A stretch of DNA of 64,000 bases, from NCBI GenBank assembly GCA_022813625.1, contig JAKLMB010000019.1:714499-778498 (forward strand), given 5' to 3'. The DNA is from Aaosphaeria pasadenensis (Eukaryota; Ascomycota; Dothideomycetes; Pleosporales). Both the position numbers and the translations under genes were made by a program. Below, piece by piece: positions 49,613 to 63,300 of the stretch (the first letter of the stretch is position 1; each line of letters opens with the position of its first letter). The notes beneath the pieces were generated by a model. That model saw only the letters and a program-made list of their open reading frames with translations. It searched no databases and was not told the DNA's origin.

Positions 49613-51801
49613 TACACACATACATACATACAGGACGTACAGTAACTCCAGTGCAGCTGCTGTTCCCTCTTCCTTTTCCTCTCCTCCTCCTCCAGCTCCT
49701 CGCTGTACCTATCTCTGACTATCCAAGTACTGTCACGGGTAAGGTCTGTAGCTCGGAAGCACACTCCCAATACGAGTCCATTCGGGCTACTCATTATTGT
49801 TATTGTCATTATTACTCCGTATTTGTTCTTGTTCGGTGTCGGAATCGTGCAGGCTGTTGTAGGAACTCTCTCCAGTCCGCTGACAGTTGTCGTTTCTTCC
49901 ATTCGATTTGCCCGTTTTAACTACTGCGGGCGGTGAGATTCATCGGTGGAGATCATTGGTCTGAGCGTTGGCTGCAACGAGGTTTGCACGCGAATGGTCC
50001 GTAATCGTATCGTATCCCCAGACGTTTCCCCCATTCAATTGTCAGCGCCCGAACCAATCCCCGGGCCGATTCGCTTTGGTCTGATTGATTGATTCATCAC
50101 TCGCTTGCTTTGATTGATTGAATTGAATTGATCCATTCATTCACTCAATTCCTTCAATCATCCCTCTACTCGAAGACTGGAACGAGAGAGCGAGAAAGGG
50201 AGTTAGGAAGATACAGATAGAAGACCAGACGGACAGAGAGACAGAGAGAGAGAGAGGAAGAGAGAGCTTTTGTGGTCATCGCCGAACCGCAAACTTTAAC
50301 CCCCTCTACCTACCTACCTACTTCCTCCCACGAATATTATACTACGACTACGGGGTACCAGCTCCCTACCGACCCAACAGCCTACCACCTATTACTACCT
50401 ATTATTACCTCCTGGTCCTCCGCCTTCCTCCTCCTCCTTCCTTTGACCGTCATCAATTGTTTCCCTCCCAAGACGACGCTCTCCACACTCTTTTCCATTG
50501 TCGAGCTCAACACCATCGTGGTCCTCCTCATAATACTTTTTATTCATTTACTTATTATTTTGCTCGGGCTTCCCCATACTCTCCAGTGGCAGCGTTCCTG
50601 CCTCCATTGGTGCGCCAATCAGCCAGTTACGAGTAGTGCTGGAGGTAGGGTAGGGTAGCTCCTTCTCCGTCCCTCGGCCGCCGCCTCTACCTTCCTTCCT
50701 ACTACCTGCTCTACCTACCTACTGTCTCATCTCCTTCGTTCTCTCCCTCCATCTCATTCTCTGATTTCCCACAACTCCTATTATTGCTTCTAATATACAC
50801 GGTTAGTTACCTCTTCGTTGTTATAGTTATTCTTATGCTTCTCCATTATCCCTCCGTCATATAACTATCTATCTTATCTCATGTCCGCTGTCTGTTGCTG
50901 TCCGCTCACATCTGCTTCCGTACCCATCCCCCACCAGCATCAGCGACAGCACCAGCACCACATTGCCTTACCTTACCTCGTTTACACCCACCTTCTGGCA
51001 CGTCGCTATTCTCTCGACAGGCATTGATACCTTGGAAACTGTTTTTCTAATCTTTCAAACCATTAGCGACGTACCAGTCTCCTCCAGAAGTTTCAAGTCT
51101 GCGTCTTGTGCGTTGCGGTTGCGTAGGTCGCCCAGCCACGCCGCTCTTCCCTAAAGCAACTCTCTACCTTCCTACGCATAACCACCCTCTACTCCGATAC
51201 AACTTCTCGCAACTCTCTCCGGTTCACCCACTCGCCACTCAGCAACCGTCCAATTCTCACTTGTTGACCAATCCCACCGTTGCTTTGACTAGCCCGCACG
51301 TCCCGGCTTCCATTGACTACCAACTTCCGTCCACCGGCCCAAGCAATCATAGCCCACTCCCACCGGCCCTTGGTCACCTTGCATCACTGTCCCAGCGGAC
51401 TTGCCCAACATCATAACCCTAACAATTACTCCCGACTTACACAACACAACTTCGGCGCACGAACTGTCACAGGTACCTACTTCCCCAGATTACAATGTCA
51501 TGGTAAACATCCAAGATCCTCGCTGACGTATGTGCGCTGTCGCTAGCTGTGCTTCTTTGGGATTTCTTTGTCTGTCCTAGACAGTGCACACGGCAGTTAC
51601 GGACAAGCCTCTGGCTCGATTGCAGACACTGTATACGAAAGCAGCGTGATTAGAAACGATTGCCCCCAAGCAAGACGCCATCGGAGCGTCTCGGTCTTGT
51701 CCACCCAGCCCGATCAACCATACCAAAGTCAACCTCGGGCTCCGCCGCCTGCTGTTCAACAGCAGGTAAGGTCTGAGGTCGCACCCTTACCACTCTGAAG
51801 C
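49613..51801 (+). promoter_or_regulatory. Long upstream/leader region of the C2H2 transcription factor gene
   Basis: About 2.2 kb with a GA-rich run (50200-50268), then C/T-rich sequence with CTAC repeats (50300-51400), reaching the start at 51802. Several upstream frames precede the main start, such as 51568-51798, which ends four bases before it. Long leaders with upstream frames are typical of regulators under translational control. That is an inference here. Confidence 0.4.
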
Positions 51802-54800
51802 ATGTCCGCAGAGACCGCCTCAAGTACGATGGGGCCATCAAGCACCACTAGCAGCTCGAGTGGTAACAGCGGGAGCAATGGTAAGTAAGAGCAATTGGCC
51901 GTGGCATACACCTGCTGACCACAGTCACTATACCCAGCATCCGCGCAGACCGTGAAACAAGAACGCTCACAATCCATATCCGCCCCCTTCCCCCCGCCGA
52001 AGACCGATAAACCACGGCCGCATGTCTGCGCGACTTGCCAGCGCTCCTTTGCCCGGTTAGAACATCTCAAACGGCACGAACGATCACACACTAAAGAGAA
52101 GCCGTTCGAGTGCCCGCAGTGCACTCGATGTTTTGCGCGGCGAGACTTGCTTCTACGGCACCAGCAAAAGCTACACCAACAAGGCGCAACGTCTTCTCGC
52201 CCACGGAATGGCCGTAGGGAGAGTACAACTGGTATGCCGCCGACAGCCTCAGGTCGAGTGCGGAAGAACTCCATTGCCAGTGTTTCCGGCGGTGCCGGAG
52301 GTGCTGGTACTGGGAGCATGAGGCCGAGAGCGAACACCATCAGTCATATTGACCCAAATGCCCTCAACACTCTACTCGCGTCACACGGCGCTTCTTTAGG
52401 TAGAGGACCAGGAGGCCACCCTGGCCACTCTCACCATGCTAGTCTATCAGGACTCGGTGGTGCGGGTGGTTTTGACTATAGGGGAATGTCCACATCCATG
52501 GGCAACCATGGTCAGGCACATGGTCTCAAGCTGGATACACACCTCGGCCTCGGTCTCGGTGGTGGCGGCCTTCGCACAGCGCCCATCCCAGGATTTGGAC
52601 CCGATGATCTGGAGTTAGAGAAATTCTTTGGTTCTTCAGGCTCGACTATCAATCCTAATCAGCTCCACCATTTCACAGGTAACATGGCTAACTCTGCATC
52701 GCCTTTCCATACTTTTGCGAATCCTTTCGCAGGCAGTGCCATCGAGGAGGATGATTTTGGATGGAACACAGGTTTGGACAATGCCATGATCTTCCCATCA
52801 AACGACACTGCTGTTGACGGGTCGTCACCTTCTGCCATCAGCACTGCTAGCCAGAGCGGATTCAGTGAAGTCATGTTGGATGGATCGGGTCAAGCGACCT
52901 CTGCAGCCATGTGGCACAATCCTTTAGTTACTCATTCTGGTATCAATCCCGCAGTGGCGTATACGCTGGATGCGATGGCGCCAGTCTTTCCTGAGCTTAT
53001 GATGAACAACGTAACTCCCACCAACAAGGAACTGGTAGATCAAGGTGCGCCGGCCGATTTCTATATGTCCTCACCCCAGCCGGTATCATCGATGAGCCCC
53101 ACTGCAGGAATACCTGGTATGCCTACTCAATATTTTCACCCACCGATGGCATTCCATTCTGATACCGGCAGCATTTCATCATCCTCAATAAACGGAAGTG
53201 CCAGACACAGCTCGGTTACATCGGTTTCCACAGATACCATCACGGACACTACCAGACAAGCTCTCATCATCAATCTATCGCAAGCTCTTGGTTATGGCCA
53301 GACCTCTCGAAAATTCTCCCAGCCACAGGTCAGTTCACCACTCTCCACATCGGCACAGGGCAAAACACAACATCAAGTAGCCTCTCTACCAAGCACTATG
53401 GACCTGCAGCGATATGTGAATGCCTACATTCAATATTTCCATCCGCATTTCCCGTTCCTACATATTCCAACCCTGTCATTTGACACACCCACATATACCT
53501 TCCACATGCGGACATCCGGGGCGTTCAATCATGATGGTATGGTGGGTGGTGGAGGGTGTCTCATACTTGCAATGGCTGCGATAGGAGCTCTCTATGAGTT
53601 TGAGCACAATATCGCCAAAGAGCTGTTTGAAGCCGCAAAGAAAATGATCCTCTACTATCTGGATGAACGCCGGAGGGCCGGGCTGTCGGCAGCAGTCAAT
53701 GGCCCCAGCGCCGCAAATGACACTATAAACAAACCTCCTCTATGGTTGGTACAAGCTATGCTGCTTAACCTTATATATGGCCACAACTGCGGGGACAGAC
53801 AAGCTGCGGAAGTCGCGAGTACTCATTGTGCGGCGCTGGTCAGCTTGGCGAAGGCTGCTGGCCTGGACAAACCCAGTGCGGAACCCACCGCACGGGAAAG
53901 TTTCAGCCAGGACACGCCATCTCAGGTCAAGGGTGACATAGAGATGATGGACGATTCCATAAATCCCGAATTATTCCAGAAGAGCCCTTCCTTGGATTCG
54001 AACGAGGAGCATGCACAGTGGATTCAATGGAAGAAGACTGAGGAGCGCAAGCGAACCTACTTCGCCGTGTTCTCCATGTCGAGTCTACTTGTCTCGGCTT
54101 ATGCGCACGCTCCACGTATATTGAATTCGGAAATTCGACTAGACCTTCCTTGTGAGGAAGACTTGTGGTCGGTAGATAACCCACAGGCGTGGGTCGCCAT
54201 GGGGGGCCCAATGATTGCGCAAGCCAAAGGCCTGTCCTTCAACACGGCCATGACCTATCTTCTCGAGGCAAGCATGCGACAGCAATCGCAGACGCAGACG
54301 CAAGGTTCTTACAGTCAGAACTTCGGAATCGCGCAAGGTATTCAAGAAAATGTTGAAAGCGATATACGCCCTAGTACATTTGGATGTTACGTGCTCATAA
54401 ACGCCTTGCATGTGTACATTTGGGAGACCAGGCAAAGACATACGGGTCGTCTGTGGAAGACGCAGGAAACAGAGGCGATGCATGCCCAAGTGGAGCCGGC
54501 TCTGCGAGCATGGCAAGCTGCATGGCGAGCCAACCCGAATCATAGCATAGAGCGGCCGAGCCCATTTGGCCCACTCTCCGCTGATTGCATTCCTCTCTTG
54601 GATCTGGCATATGTTCGTCTCTTTGTTAATTTGGGGCGGTCGAAGGAGCTCCTGTGGCAACGTGACTACGATGGAATGGCAAACGAGCTCGCCAAGGGTG
54701 TTGAGATTGTTGCTCAAACCGATGGTTCACCTGAACAGTCGGTCGAGCCCAACGACCTTAAAGCATCCGGAACAAGCGCCTCTCCTGGTGGAATCCACAG

Positions 54801-55465
54801 TCCACAAGACATTGATGCAATGGATGGGATGAGTCCAGGACGAAACACATCTTCGGTCCAGTTCAAGCAATCATCCAAGCGGGAAAGGCACCTACGACGA
54901 GCAGCCTTCTATGCAGCAGATTCTCTGTCTATGGCCGACAAACTTGGTGCGACATATGCTGAGTTCACTGCAAGAGAGTTACCCAATTCCTCGGCGATGT
55001 GCACCTTCGATTGTGCGCAAATACTTGCCGAATGGGTGACTACAGTACAGGATCGTGTTGGACGCTTCTGCGGCATCCTTGGGAAAGATGATATTGATCT
55101 GTCCGGCGTCCCTGCGATCATGCTTCTTGAAGAAGAGGATATCAAGTTGCTCGAGAAAATCAAGGATATATTGAATACTGCCGACATGAAGCTCGCATAC
55201 GATATTGCGGGAATGGGTACATCCAGTGCTATCCCAATGCTCGGCGGCCTTTCCAACCTCGGACATTGCGGTTACGGCACAAAACTTCTCATGGTTACAG
55301 CTTACATGCTGGAAAAGGCGGCCGTCTGGCCAGGTATGTTTCATATACTTTTGTAATCATTTCGTGACTAACATGACGGTAGTTACCCATGTGATGGCCC
55401 GCGCCCTCGAAGCGCACGCGATGCATATTAACCAGCGTGCTGAAGCCTCTGTAACCGCGTCGTAA
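51802..55465 (+). CDS. C2H2 zinc-finger/fungal_trans transcription factor, Adr1/AmdX-like
   Basis: Three exons: 51802-51880, 51938-55333 and 55383-55465 (introns 57 and 49 bp, phases agree), giving 1185 residues. Two adjacent C2H2 fingers lie at about residues 57-106: Cys57/60-His73/77 (CATCQRSFARLEHLKRH) and Cys85/88-His101/106 (CPQCTRCFARRDLLLRH). The ARLEHLKRH and RRDLLLRH helices match the yeast Adr1 / Aspergillus AmdX class. A Gly/His/Ser-rich activator-like region follows. The fungal-specific transcription factor domain runs from about residue 514 (YVNAYIQYFHPHFPFLHIP) to about 900. The last exon adds a short helical tail (MARALEAHAMHINQRAE). Adr1/AmdX-type proteins control carbon- or acetamide-utilisation genes, but the exact target here is unknown. 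The leader is long, and one frame ends just before the start. Confidence 0.9.
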
Positions 55466-58400
55466 ACATTTCATTTCTCATTATCCTGTACACAAGATTG
55501 TCTCCCATGTCCAACTCCTCACGGATGATACCCATTTACGATGTAAAATGCTTACGAATTTTGCTTTTTCGACCTTACGACCCAACGAATGTACACGATC
55601 AAGCCATGGTACATTTACCGGAGACCAGGTCGGCTTGCTATCTTGACAGGCCTCTTTACTCTTTCTACTACCGACCATTTTTACTGTACATTCTTCTCTT
55701 CATTGAGGTCGTGAATTACAAACGGATCACCGACCGACATCTTGAAATACGTGATGTCAGGAATCCAAAAAGGGCGTAGGAAATTCTTGGTGTCGATTGA
55801 TGGAGATTTCCGAGCCAGTGTTTCATTGTGGTGTTTTTATAGCGTCTTGTTATTTGTTGGGCTATGTGGAGGTCAACAAGAGATTGGAGTTGGATATTTT
55901 CGGGCACGAGTTCTGGACTTTTTTGGCATTCCTTCTTCTTTCTCCATATGACACCAGGCTAGGACATCAGTACATCTTCTCTTTCTTCTTTTCCAGACTA
56001 CGGTCGGTTTAATGTGGAAAGGATAGGCCATGACGGGTGCAAGGGATCGCGTTACAAAAGAGTCATTGAGCTTCGGCACCGTTTGGAAACAGTGTCATTT
56101 CATATGAATGATTGTCACGATTCTCGTTCCCCTATTTTACGGGGATGGTCAAAAATGGATGGGTGGCCTTTAGGGAAAAGTCTAACGAGAGTTTTTGAAG
56201 AGAATGGCAATATTTTTGCAATGAGAAATTGATTGTTAGTACGAACAAACACTTTGGATGCTACTGTTCGTGTGCAAGTGAGAACACATTTTACATTGTC
56301 TCTCCTCTCTCTTCCTTTCGGCTCGGTATCATCTTCAGCTTCATCTGCTACCCACTACTGGACTATTGTTGAATAGGGAGTTGATCCGCCACCAGAACAT
56401 AACAAGCATCGAGTGCGTGAAACAGAATTCCATGCATAATCATACATCAAAGCCACCGCGCCTACTCCACGCCACACAACGCCATGGCATGCCATGCACT
56501 CCCCTTCCCCACAATACGCTAAACTGCACGCAGAGAGTGTGCCTGCATGTCACCATCCACATATGGGAAAGGGGGAGTATAAGGGAGAACAGGAGTTACC
56601 AGTGGAAGATCAGGGTCTGGACTGGACTGTCTGGTCTGATCGGCATGGTCTTTCCTTTCTTTTGAAGCTTTTCGATTTAGGGTTTGGGCGTTGCGCCTTG
56701 GGCCTGATCCAGATCCTCGGTCGGTGTGGATTTGACGTTTTGATACCGCTGCATGCTGGTCTGAATTTTGTCTTCCTCATGACACGTCGGTGTGCCAATG
56801 ACTCCTTGGGATGAAAAACTTGATACAGCTCCAAGGACCGTTCTGGATCATGATGATGTTCGGACCTGAGAAAGCCTGCACCATCTCGATTCAACTAACT
56901 CCACGGCGCAGCGGTCAGGAAAGCCACAGGAAACCTTTGCAAAATCCCACGTAACATCTGATCCGGATGAAGAACCGCGACCTATGTAGGAGTATGAATA
57001 GGACGGGAACTATACTGGCCAACGGCCACACCGCACCGCACCGCACATCATAGGCAAAAAAGTAGGCGTTTACGAGTTCACCTCGCCGACGACGAGACAG
57101 CGGACGACAAATCAACGCAAACACGGACACGCCCATCCATCCATACACGTCTATCCAATCCGTATTCACACCTCTCATTCTCCAGATCGAGGATCGAGGA
57201 TCGGAAACGACAACTTCCTCGCCTCTTCCACTAATTGGGAGTCGAGCTTGAGGAAAGGTAAGGTGAGGTAAGGCAAGGTACCCAGCACCTTGGGACGCCA
57301 GACGAGTCCAACGGACGGGACTCCGCCTGTTCCACGCAGGCGGCAGGGGACGAGGTCATTTCTCCCATTAGCTGTCTAGCTCACTAACGTCACAAAAAAA
57401 CCGTTAAGGAGAGAAGGGAAGGAGGGAGAGGGTGCAGTGCCAATCAGATGATGGGACTGAAGCCATTCGATCAGCCTCAGACTCAGGCTCGGTTCTTACT
57501 TGACCGTTACAGTTGGTAGGTGTGAGGTACCTACCTCGTACCCATACAAATCGCATTACTCATCTATGGAAAACCGCAAGAGGAATGATTGATCGTGTTT
57601 GGTCGTCGTCTTGTGCGACTCTGCGCGCGCGCCGTCTACGGCGCTGCCAGGCTCCGTGCTAGCTTGTGTATCGTTCCGTTACAGGGTTTTCCTGTTTCTC
57701 TCTTATTCTCTCGACTCTAGTTATCTGCTTACCCTCTTTCCCTTTTCTCACTACTCGTCCGATGCGGCGTTTTGCGTGGAATGAACGCTAAATGAAGGGG
57801 ATAGCATGGGAGCGCGGCGCTATTTAGAGCCTTTGCTGTACGCCCTCCCGACGCTCCGGAGGGGTCCGATTGGAGAGCCGGCGTAATATCTTTTCATTTT
57901 AGTTTTCGCGCAAGCAGTTTCCCCAAGCGGCGGCACTCCCCATTCCCCCCAAGCGAGGACGAGCTGGGGGAAAGGAAAAAAGTCTGGAGAAGGGGGGAAA
58001 ACGACCGGGTTTCGTGGGGAGTTATCAAGGGTTCGGCTTAATTTTAGCTGTGTGCATGAGACACCTTTTGCTTTTTGGCGTTCTTCGGGCATTTCCCCCG
58101 AGGGTGTGGGTAGGCTCGGTGATGGGGGATATAAAGTTTATTCTTGGTTTTTTGATGCTTTGAGTTTGGGAGATGTGAGATTTGTGGCTTTGAGTGCAGA
58201 TGCTTGATATGAGTGTGAGTATACTCCATTTATGTACCTACGTATAATGATATTGTATGTATATCTCAATGTACATGGAATGGAGGCTTTTCGATACTGT
58301 AGATCTTATGTGATCAACATCCAAGTGACAATTTGCCTCCTCTCACGATCTCCGATCATTGTCGGCCGAATTGATGCAACCATATTCTCATCCTCTCACA

Positions 58401-58792
58401 TTCAAGATTCTTGGGTGCTTCGGCCCAAAGCGGTTAGTACAATTCATGGAACCACTCTACGGACCCCATACTCTAGGACTGACCGAATTGAGCGCTTGAG
58501 TGACGGTTTGGATATTTGTAAGAGCCTCTAAGACGAAAATAACCAGCAGAAAATTGATGACAACATGTGTATCACTCCAAGTAAAGACGTTCGTCTAGAT
58601 ATGACAGAGTCACGTGTCAAATATGGCCAGTGCACCAAACTTACCGCATCGGGGCCGCTAGTTCAATATCAACTTCCCAAACTCCCAAACTCGACTATCA
58701 AAGTGGGATGTGGAAGAGGAGCCAGAAAGAAGTTTCAACGATTTGAATTATTCAACGAGTTAGGTATTGGTGTTTTACGAGTGTCAGCTATC
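55466..58792. other. Intergenic, 3.3 kb, no gene
   Basis: No supported gene or RNA. Short repeated bits include GGTAAGGTGAGGTAAGGCAA-like purine-rich sequence near 57255-57280 and a duplicated ATCGAGG near 57185-57200. The final few hundred bases hold the promoter of the dynactin p25 gene. Confidence 0.5.
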
Positions 58793-59885
58793 ATGTCGCG
58801 ACCTACGGCGAGGAAGCCAGCGCCGAAGGGGGAGTACATTGAGACGGTATGTTGCTTTGCATTTCCTTAAATGTCATCGGGTCAAGTCAAGCTGAGATTG
58901 TGGTGTTTATATCATTTTTCTTTTGGATATTTCGGGTTTTTGGCTCGTACCCTTCCTTCATGTTGCTTTCCCATGTGACATTGATGGGACATTGCCTCGT
59001 TCTGATTTGGATCTTCACCTGATCCTACTATCTCGACTTTCATGGCATCACGTTCCTGATATGACTTCGAAATATCTTGCACCTCCATCAATCAATCAGC
59101 ACTGAATCCATACCCTCTCCCCACCGAAGATTTCCAACCAAAACCCATCTCCACCCCCTCTAACACACCCACCCCCAGGACTCAGGCAACAAAGTCAGCC
59201 GCCGCTCCGCCATCACGGGCACCGCCAACATAACGCTGGGCGGCCGCACGGTAATCATGGCCGACGTGCACCTCCGGGGCGACCTGCACCCAACGCGCAG
59301 CGTGCCCTCGTCGTCGGGCAAGGAAGTCACGCCCACGTCCATCTCGATAGGCCGGTGTACGGTCGTCAGCACGGGCAGCGTCATCAAGCCACCGTCCAGG
59401 ATCAGTCGCGGACAGGTGCATTATTATCCTATGAAGATTGGGGATAATGTCTTCATTGGTATGTATGCTTCTTTTTTCCTCGTCCTTTGTGGTTGGTTCC
59501 TTGCTCCCGACTGGGACCTGCGGAATCATTCTGGCGGAGGGTAGTAGGAGCCGTAGTTGATAAAATCAAAACAGGCCCCAATTCGACAATTTCGGCGATA
59601 TCAATAAGTTCGCATGTCCATGTCGGCGCGAACACCGTCATCCATCCATTCGCCATCATCAAGGAGAACGTCAAGATCTTGCCCAACAGCGTCGTGCCCG
59701 CACAGATGGTCATTCCGTCGGGATCTGTAGTTGGCGGCCGGCCTGCAAAAGTCATAGGCGAGGTCGGCGAGGGTTGGGGTGTCAGTGGTGGCGGGGCAGG
59801 AGGGGGTCTCGGTGTCGGTGGGGGAGGAGAGAAGAGTTGGGTCGAGGGAGGCGATTTGAGGGAGCTGGTTAGGAGTATCAAGTAG
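58793..59885 (+). CDS. DCTN5: Dynactin p25 subunit (DCTN5; Neurospora ro-12 type)
   Basis: Pointed-end subunit of dynactin, the dynein activator that moves nuclei, endosomes and vesicles along microtubules. In fungi p25 is needed for dynein-early endosome attachment. Three exons: 58793-58846, 59179-59458 and 59575-59885 (introns 332 and 116 bp, phases agree), giving 214 residues. Key blocks are GEYIETDSGNKVSRRSAI across the first junction, RTVIMADVHLRGDLHPTR, VHYYPMKIGDNVFIG, and left-handed beta-helix hexapeptide repeats (STISAISISSHVHVGANTVI, NSVVPAQMVIPSGSVVGG). An odd Gly/Val-rich insert (GEGWGVSGGGAGGG and on) precedes the C-terminal helix WVEGGDLRELVRSIK. It is probably a flexible linker. 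The first intron is long for this genome but is fixed by the conserved ET-DSGNKV join. Confidence 0.92.
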
Positions 59886-60374
59886 CGAGCAACAGGCGAG
59901 CGCAGCATTGTCATTGCAATTGGGGATCACATGCGGACATGTGTGCATGCAAGATGAAGCATAAGTTTTCACTGTTGGCATGTTTTCAAGAACTGTTATG
60001 ATATCCATGCATAGAATTAATCTACTTCGTAATTGTACATCAAATCATTATGTACTGTCTGAAAATGCAGTAACGATCCGGCTGGGACCGAACTCAGGAG
60101 GAGAAATGGAATGGAAACGCTATCAGAAGGGGTATCGGCTCTTGATCACAGTCCGCCATATTAAATCAAACTGTTCATAATCCTTCAACCAGCGTGCAGC
60201 GCTATGCAGATATGCAAGAGGGGAATAGTAAGAAAGAGTACCGGCCCGTGAATTCTCTTCCGGTACAATGATTGAAACAAAGAAACAGAGAAGTAAAGAA
60301 GGAAAAGATATAAAGGAAGCCAAGAGGCTTGCACATGACGATATGCAACATGAGAAGTTGAATCATTGCACTGC
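59886..60374. other. Tail-to-tail intergenic region
   Basis: These 489 bp hold the 3' ends of two convergent genes. No clear terminator sequence can be picked out. Confidence 0.4.
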
Positions 60375-63300
60375 TTAGACTTCAATATTCTCGAACGGGT
60401 CACGATCAGGTGGAAGACCCTTGTACATGACGTTCCCGCTGGCATCAATGCGAGCGTTCACGCTAGTGATCCACACCTTGTCAGTACGCTGTCCAGTGCG
60501 CTGGATTTCGTCCTTAGCGATACCCAGTTCGTCATGAGGGATCCAGATGGCCGGCTGAATAGCACGTGTAGCAGGATGCTGGAAAGAACGCTTGATAAGC
60601 TTCTGCCTCGACTCTGGCTCAATGTCTTCGAGAGTGCCATCAATATCGTCGAAAAGATTGGTCGAGGGCAAGATTTGAGCTTCAATGTCGCGTACCGGCC
60701 TGGTAACGTCCTCTATTCCTCCCCTCATAACCTCAGTGAGCTTATCCAGAGGATTCTCCTTCTTCCAGGACTTCTTTTTGTGGTGGTGGGATTGAGACTG
60801 CGATCGCGATCGCGAACGATCCGCCCATGATGATTTTCGCCGTGATCGACCAGCGCTGGTATGGCCTTCTTCAATTTCTTTCATTTCAATTGACTCGTGC
60901 GCGTTGTAAGACCTTGAGGCGCGATGATTTTGCTTGTCGTCTTCCTCTAGCCTGCGGCTTTCACGCCTTTCCTCTCGCTCCTTGTCCTCTAGTTCCGAAG
61001 TAAGAGATCGATGCTCCTCATCATCACTCTGTCTCCAACGACTAGCCTGGGCACGCTGGAATTCTTCGTCTCTCTGGACAGCCTCGTCTTCGAATGTGAT
61101 TGGAAGATATTTGAACAAAGTTCCGAAGGCTTGATTCAAGAGAACCTGGAAGATGGCTGTGAAGGCGAGTACAATGATCATGATAATAGCCTGGGGAAAT
61201 GAGGTTACATTGCCCCTGCCATCTTTTTGAAGGAAGAAGAGGCCAATGAGGCACAACTCGAGGAAGTATAGACCCGTGAAGAGTTGGTTGATGGCTTTGG
61301 GGAATATCAAGCCATTTGTCTCAGCCTTGGCATAAGAGACATAGATCATCTGGTAGCGATATGTGAACCAGAACAAGCTGAAAGTGATCAACATCATGAT
61401 CGTAATGAAGGGAGATATGACGGAATAAATGATACCGATGGCACCAAAATTGGTGTAGACCGGTATCATATTACCCCAGTTAATCCCTGGTCTGCTCAAA
61501 ACCCTGGAAACCTTCTCGCGGGGAGTCGTGTCGAGGAAACGGCTGAAAAATAGAATGAAAACAGATCCGACTTGCAGTAGAGTACCTGAACTGATACTGA
61601 AAGCCTGCAGAATCATGTACGAGTAGAAGTAATTGGCTGCCCTGGGAAGAGTTTGAGCTAGAGTCTGTGGCACTCCAAGCGGATCTTTGCTCAACCGTTC
61701 AATCGCTGTCGTGAGACCGGTGGAGATGGATACGACTAGGAACAACTGGATGAAGACGAATGCGAAGTAGAAATTTTGGACCAGAAGCTCTCGCTCACCT
61801 GCTGTTACCACTCCAGTGACTTCAGCAAGGAAGCGGAGGATGATTGGCAGGAGAACGAACAAGACAGCGAGTAGTGCAGGTGGCAATACACCCTGGATAA
61901 AACTCAATAACCATTCGGGCAGATCCTCGAGCCACTTAAGCCATGGTAAAGTTTTCGTCAATGTGTGGACTTGGGACAATGCACCAGTGAACGAGACGGG
62001 AATACCCCAGAAGATGATCAGGCCCACGATCACAACGATGACGCTGAAGAACCTTACATAACGCATGTACCATTTCATCGACAAATTGTCCCAGAGGACG
62101 TAGTTGGGGTTGACCTCGACGGTTCGGGGAGTCATATGGCGGGGAATATGATGACTGAGCGATTGGCAAGCCATATGAGCTGCCACTTGGTGGTTGAACT
62201 GAATAAAGGCAGAGTTCATGAGTGGGAAGTTTTCGGGGTGTGCTTGGTCCTCGGCAATTTCGTGGTTCAGGCGGGCAAGCTCCTTACGACAATAATAGAT
62301 TGTGTCAACCTTCTTGCCAATGAGTGGAAGCGATGGCCACCAAGATTTGTTGAAAAGAGGAACTCGCATGGTTTGCCTGTCTTTGGGTTTCATGTACTTC
62401 CTCCAGAGGGCATCCTGGCCGTCCTCCTCTCCGAGGTCACCACGGTACACTCCAGCAAAATCATACTTGCGCTTGTCTTCACCCGTGACTTCCAAAGGAA
62501 ATTCTTCACCTTCGGCCCTGAATGGCTGGGGACTGGCAAAATCACTCATCCGCCTGAGGGGATTGATCGGCGAATTCTTTATGATTTGTAGAGGGTTGGT
62601 CTTTGAGGTCGATGCAGCAGGTTTCACTGCTTTGCCTACCGACTGAGGAGAGTTCGGCGCCGAGTTCGTAAGTTCCGCTTCGAGCATCTCTTTGCTAGGT
62701 TCGTGCAAGGGCGTATAAGTGTCCGTACTATCTGGTCTCCTATCAAAGTCATTTGGGGAAGTCGGGGAAGTGAGAGGCCTGTCATCGGGACCATCGAACT
62801 GGGCTGGGCTATCTGGCTGAGCCGGGCGATGGTGACGATCACGTTCGTGCTCACGTTTTCCACCGAAAGCTCCCTTGAAGCCTCCAACCATCTTCTGGCC
62901 CATTTTACCTACATCTCGAAAGCCGTCACCAACTACCTGGATACCATCTCCGAGGATAGGGATTGGCAATTTAGACCGCTTACGTCGAGAGTCCGGTGAA
63001 GAGGAGCGAGATGATGATGATGATGATGACGAATCATCGTTAAGGACCTGCTGAAGTGTTTGCTCAATTTGATGAGGATTACCAGAACTGACTCCCTCCT
63101 CTAGTGGAGCCTGTGCAATCTGCGCATTGTGTGCATCTTCTTCCTGCTTTTTCTCGGCTTTAGACTTCTTCATGCCAGCTTCTTTCAGCCTCTTTTCTTC
63201 GAGCTTCTTGTGCTTCTTCACGCACTGAATGACTAAATCAGTTTCGGCGGCCTCGAGGGCGCGAGCAATCTTCGTCCTGCGATTCACCTTCTCCTGAAGA

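Noticed and set aside
49405..49902. Frames on both strands through the GACA microsatellite
   Set aside because: They are open only because a 4-bp repeat lacks stops. They encode simple Thr-Asp-Arg-Gln or Val-Cys-Leu-Ser repeats.
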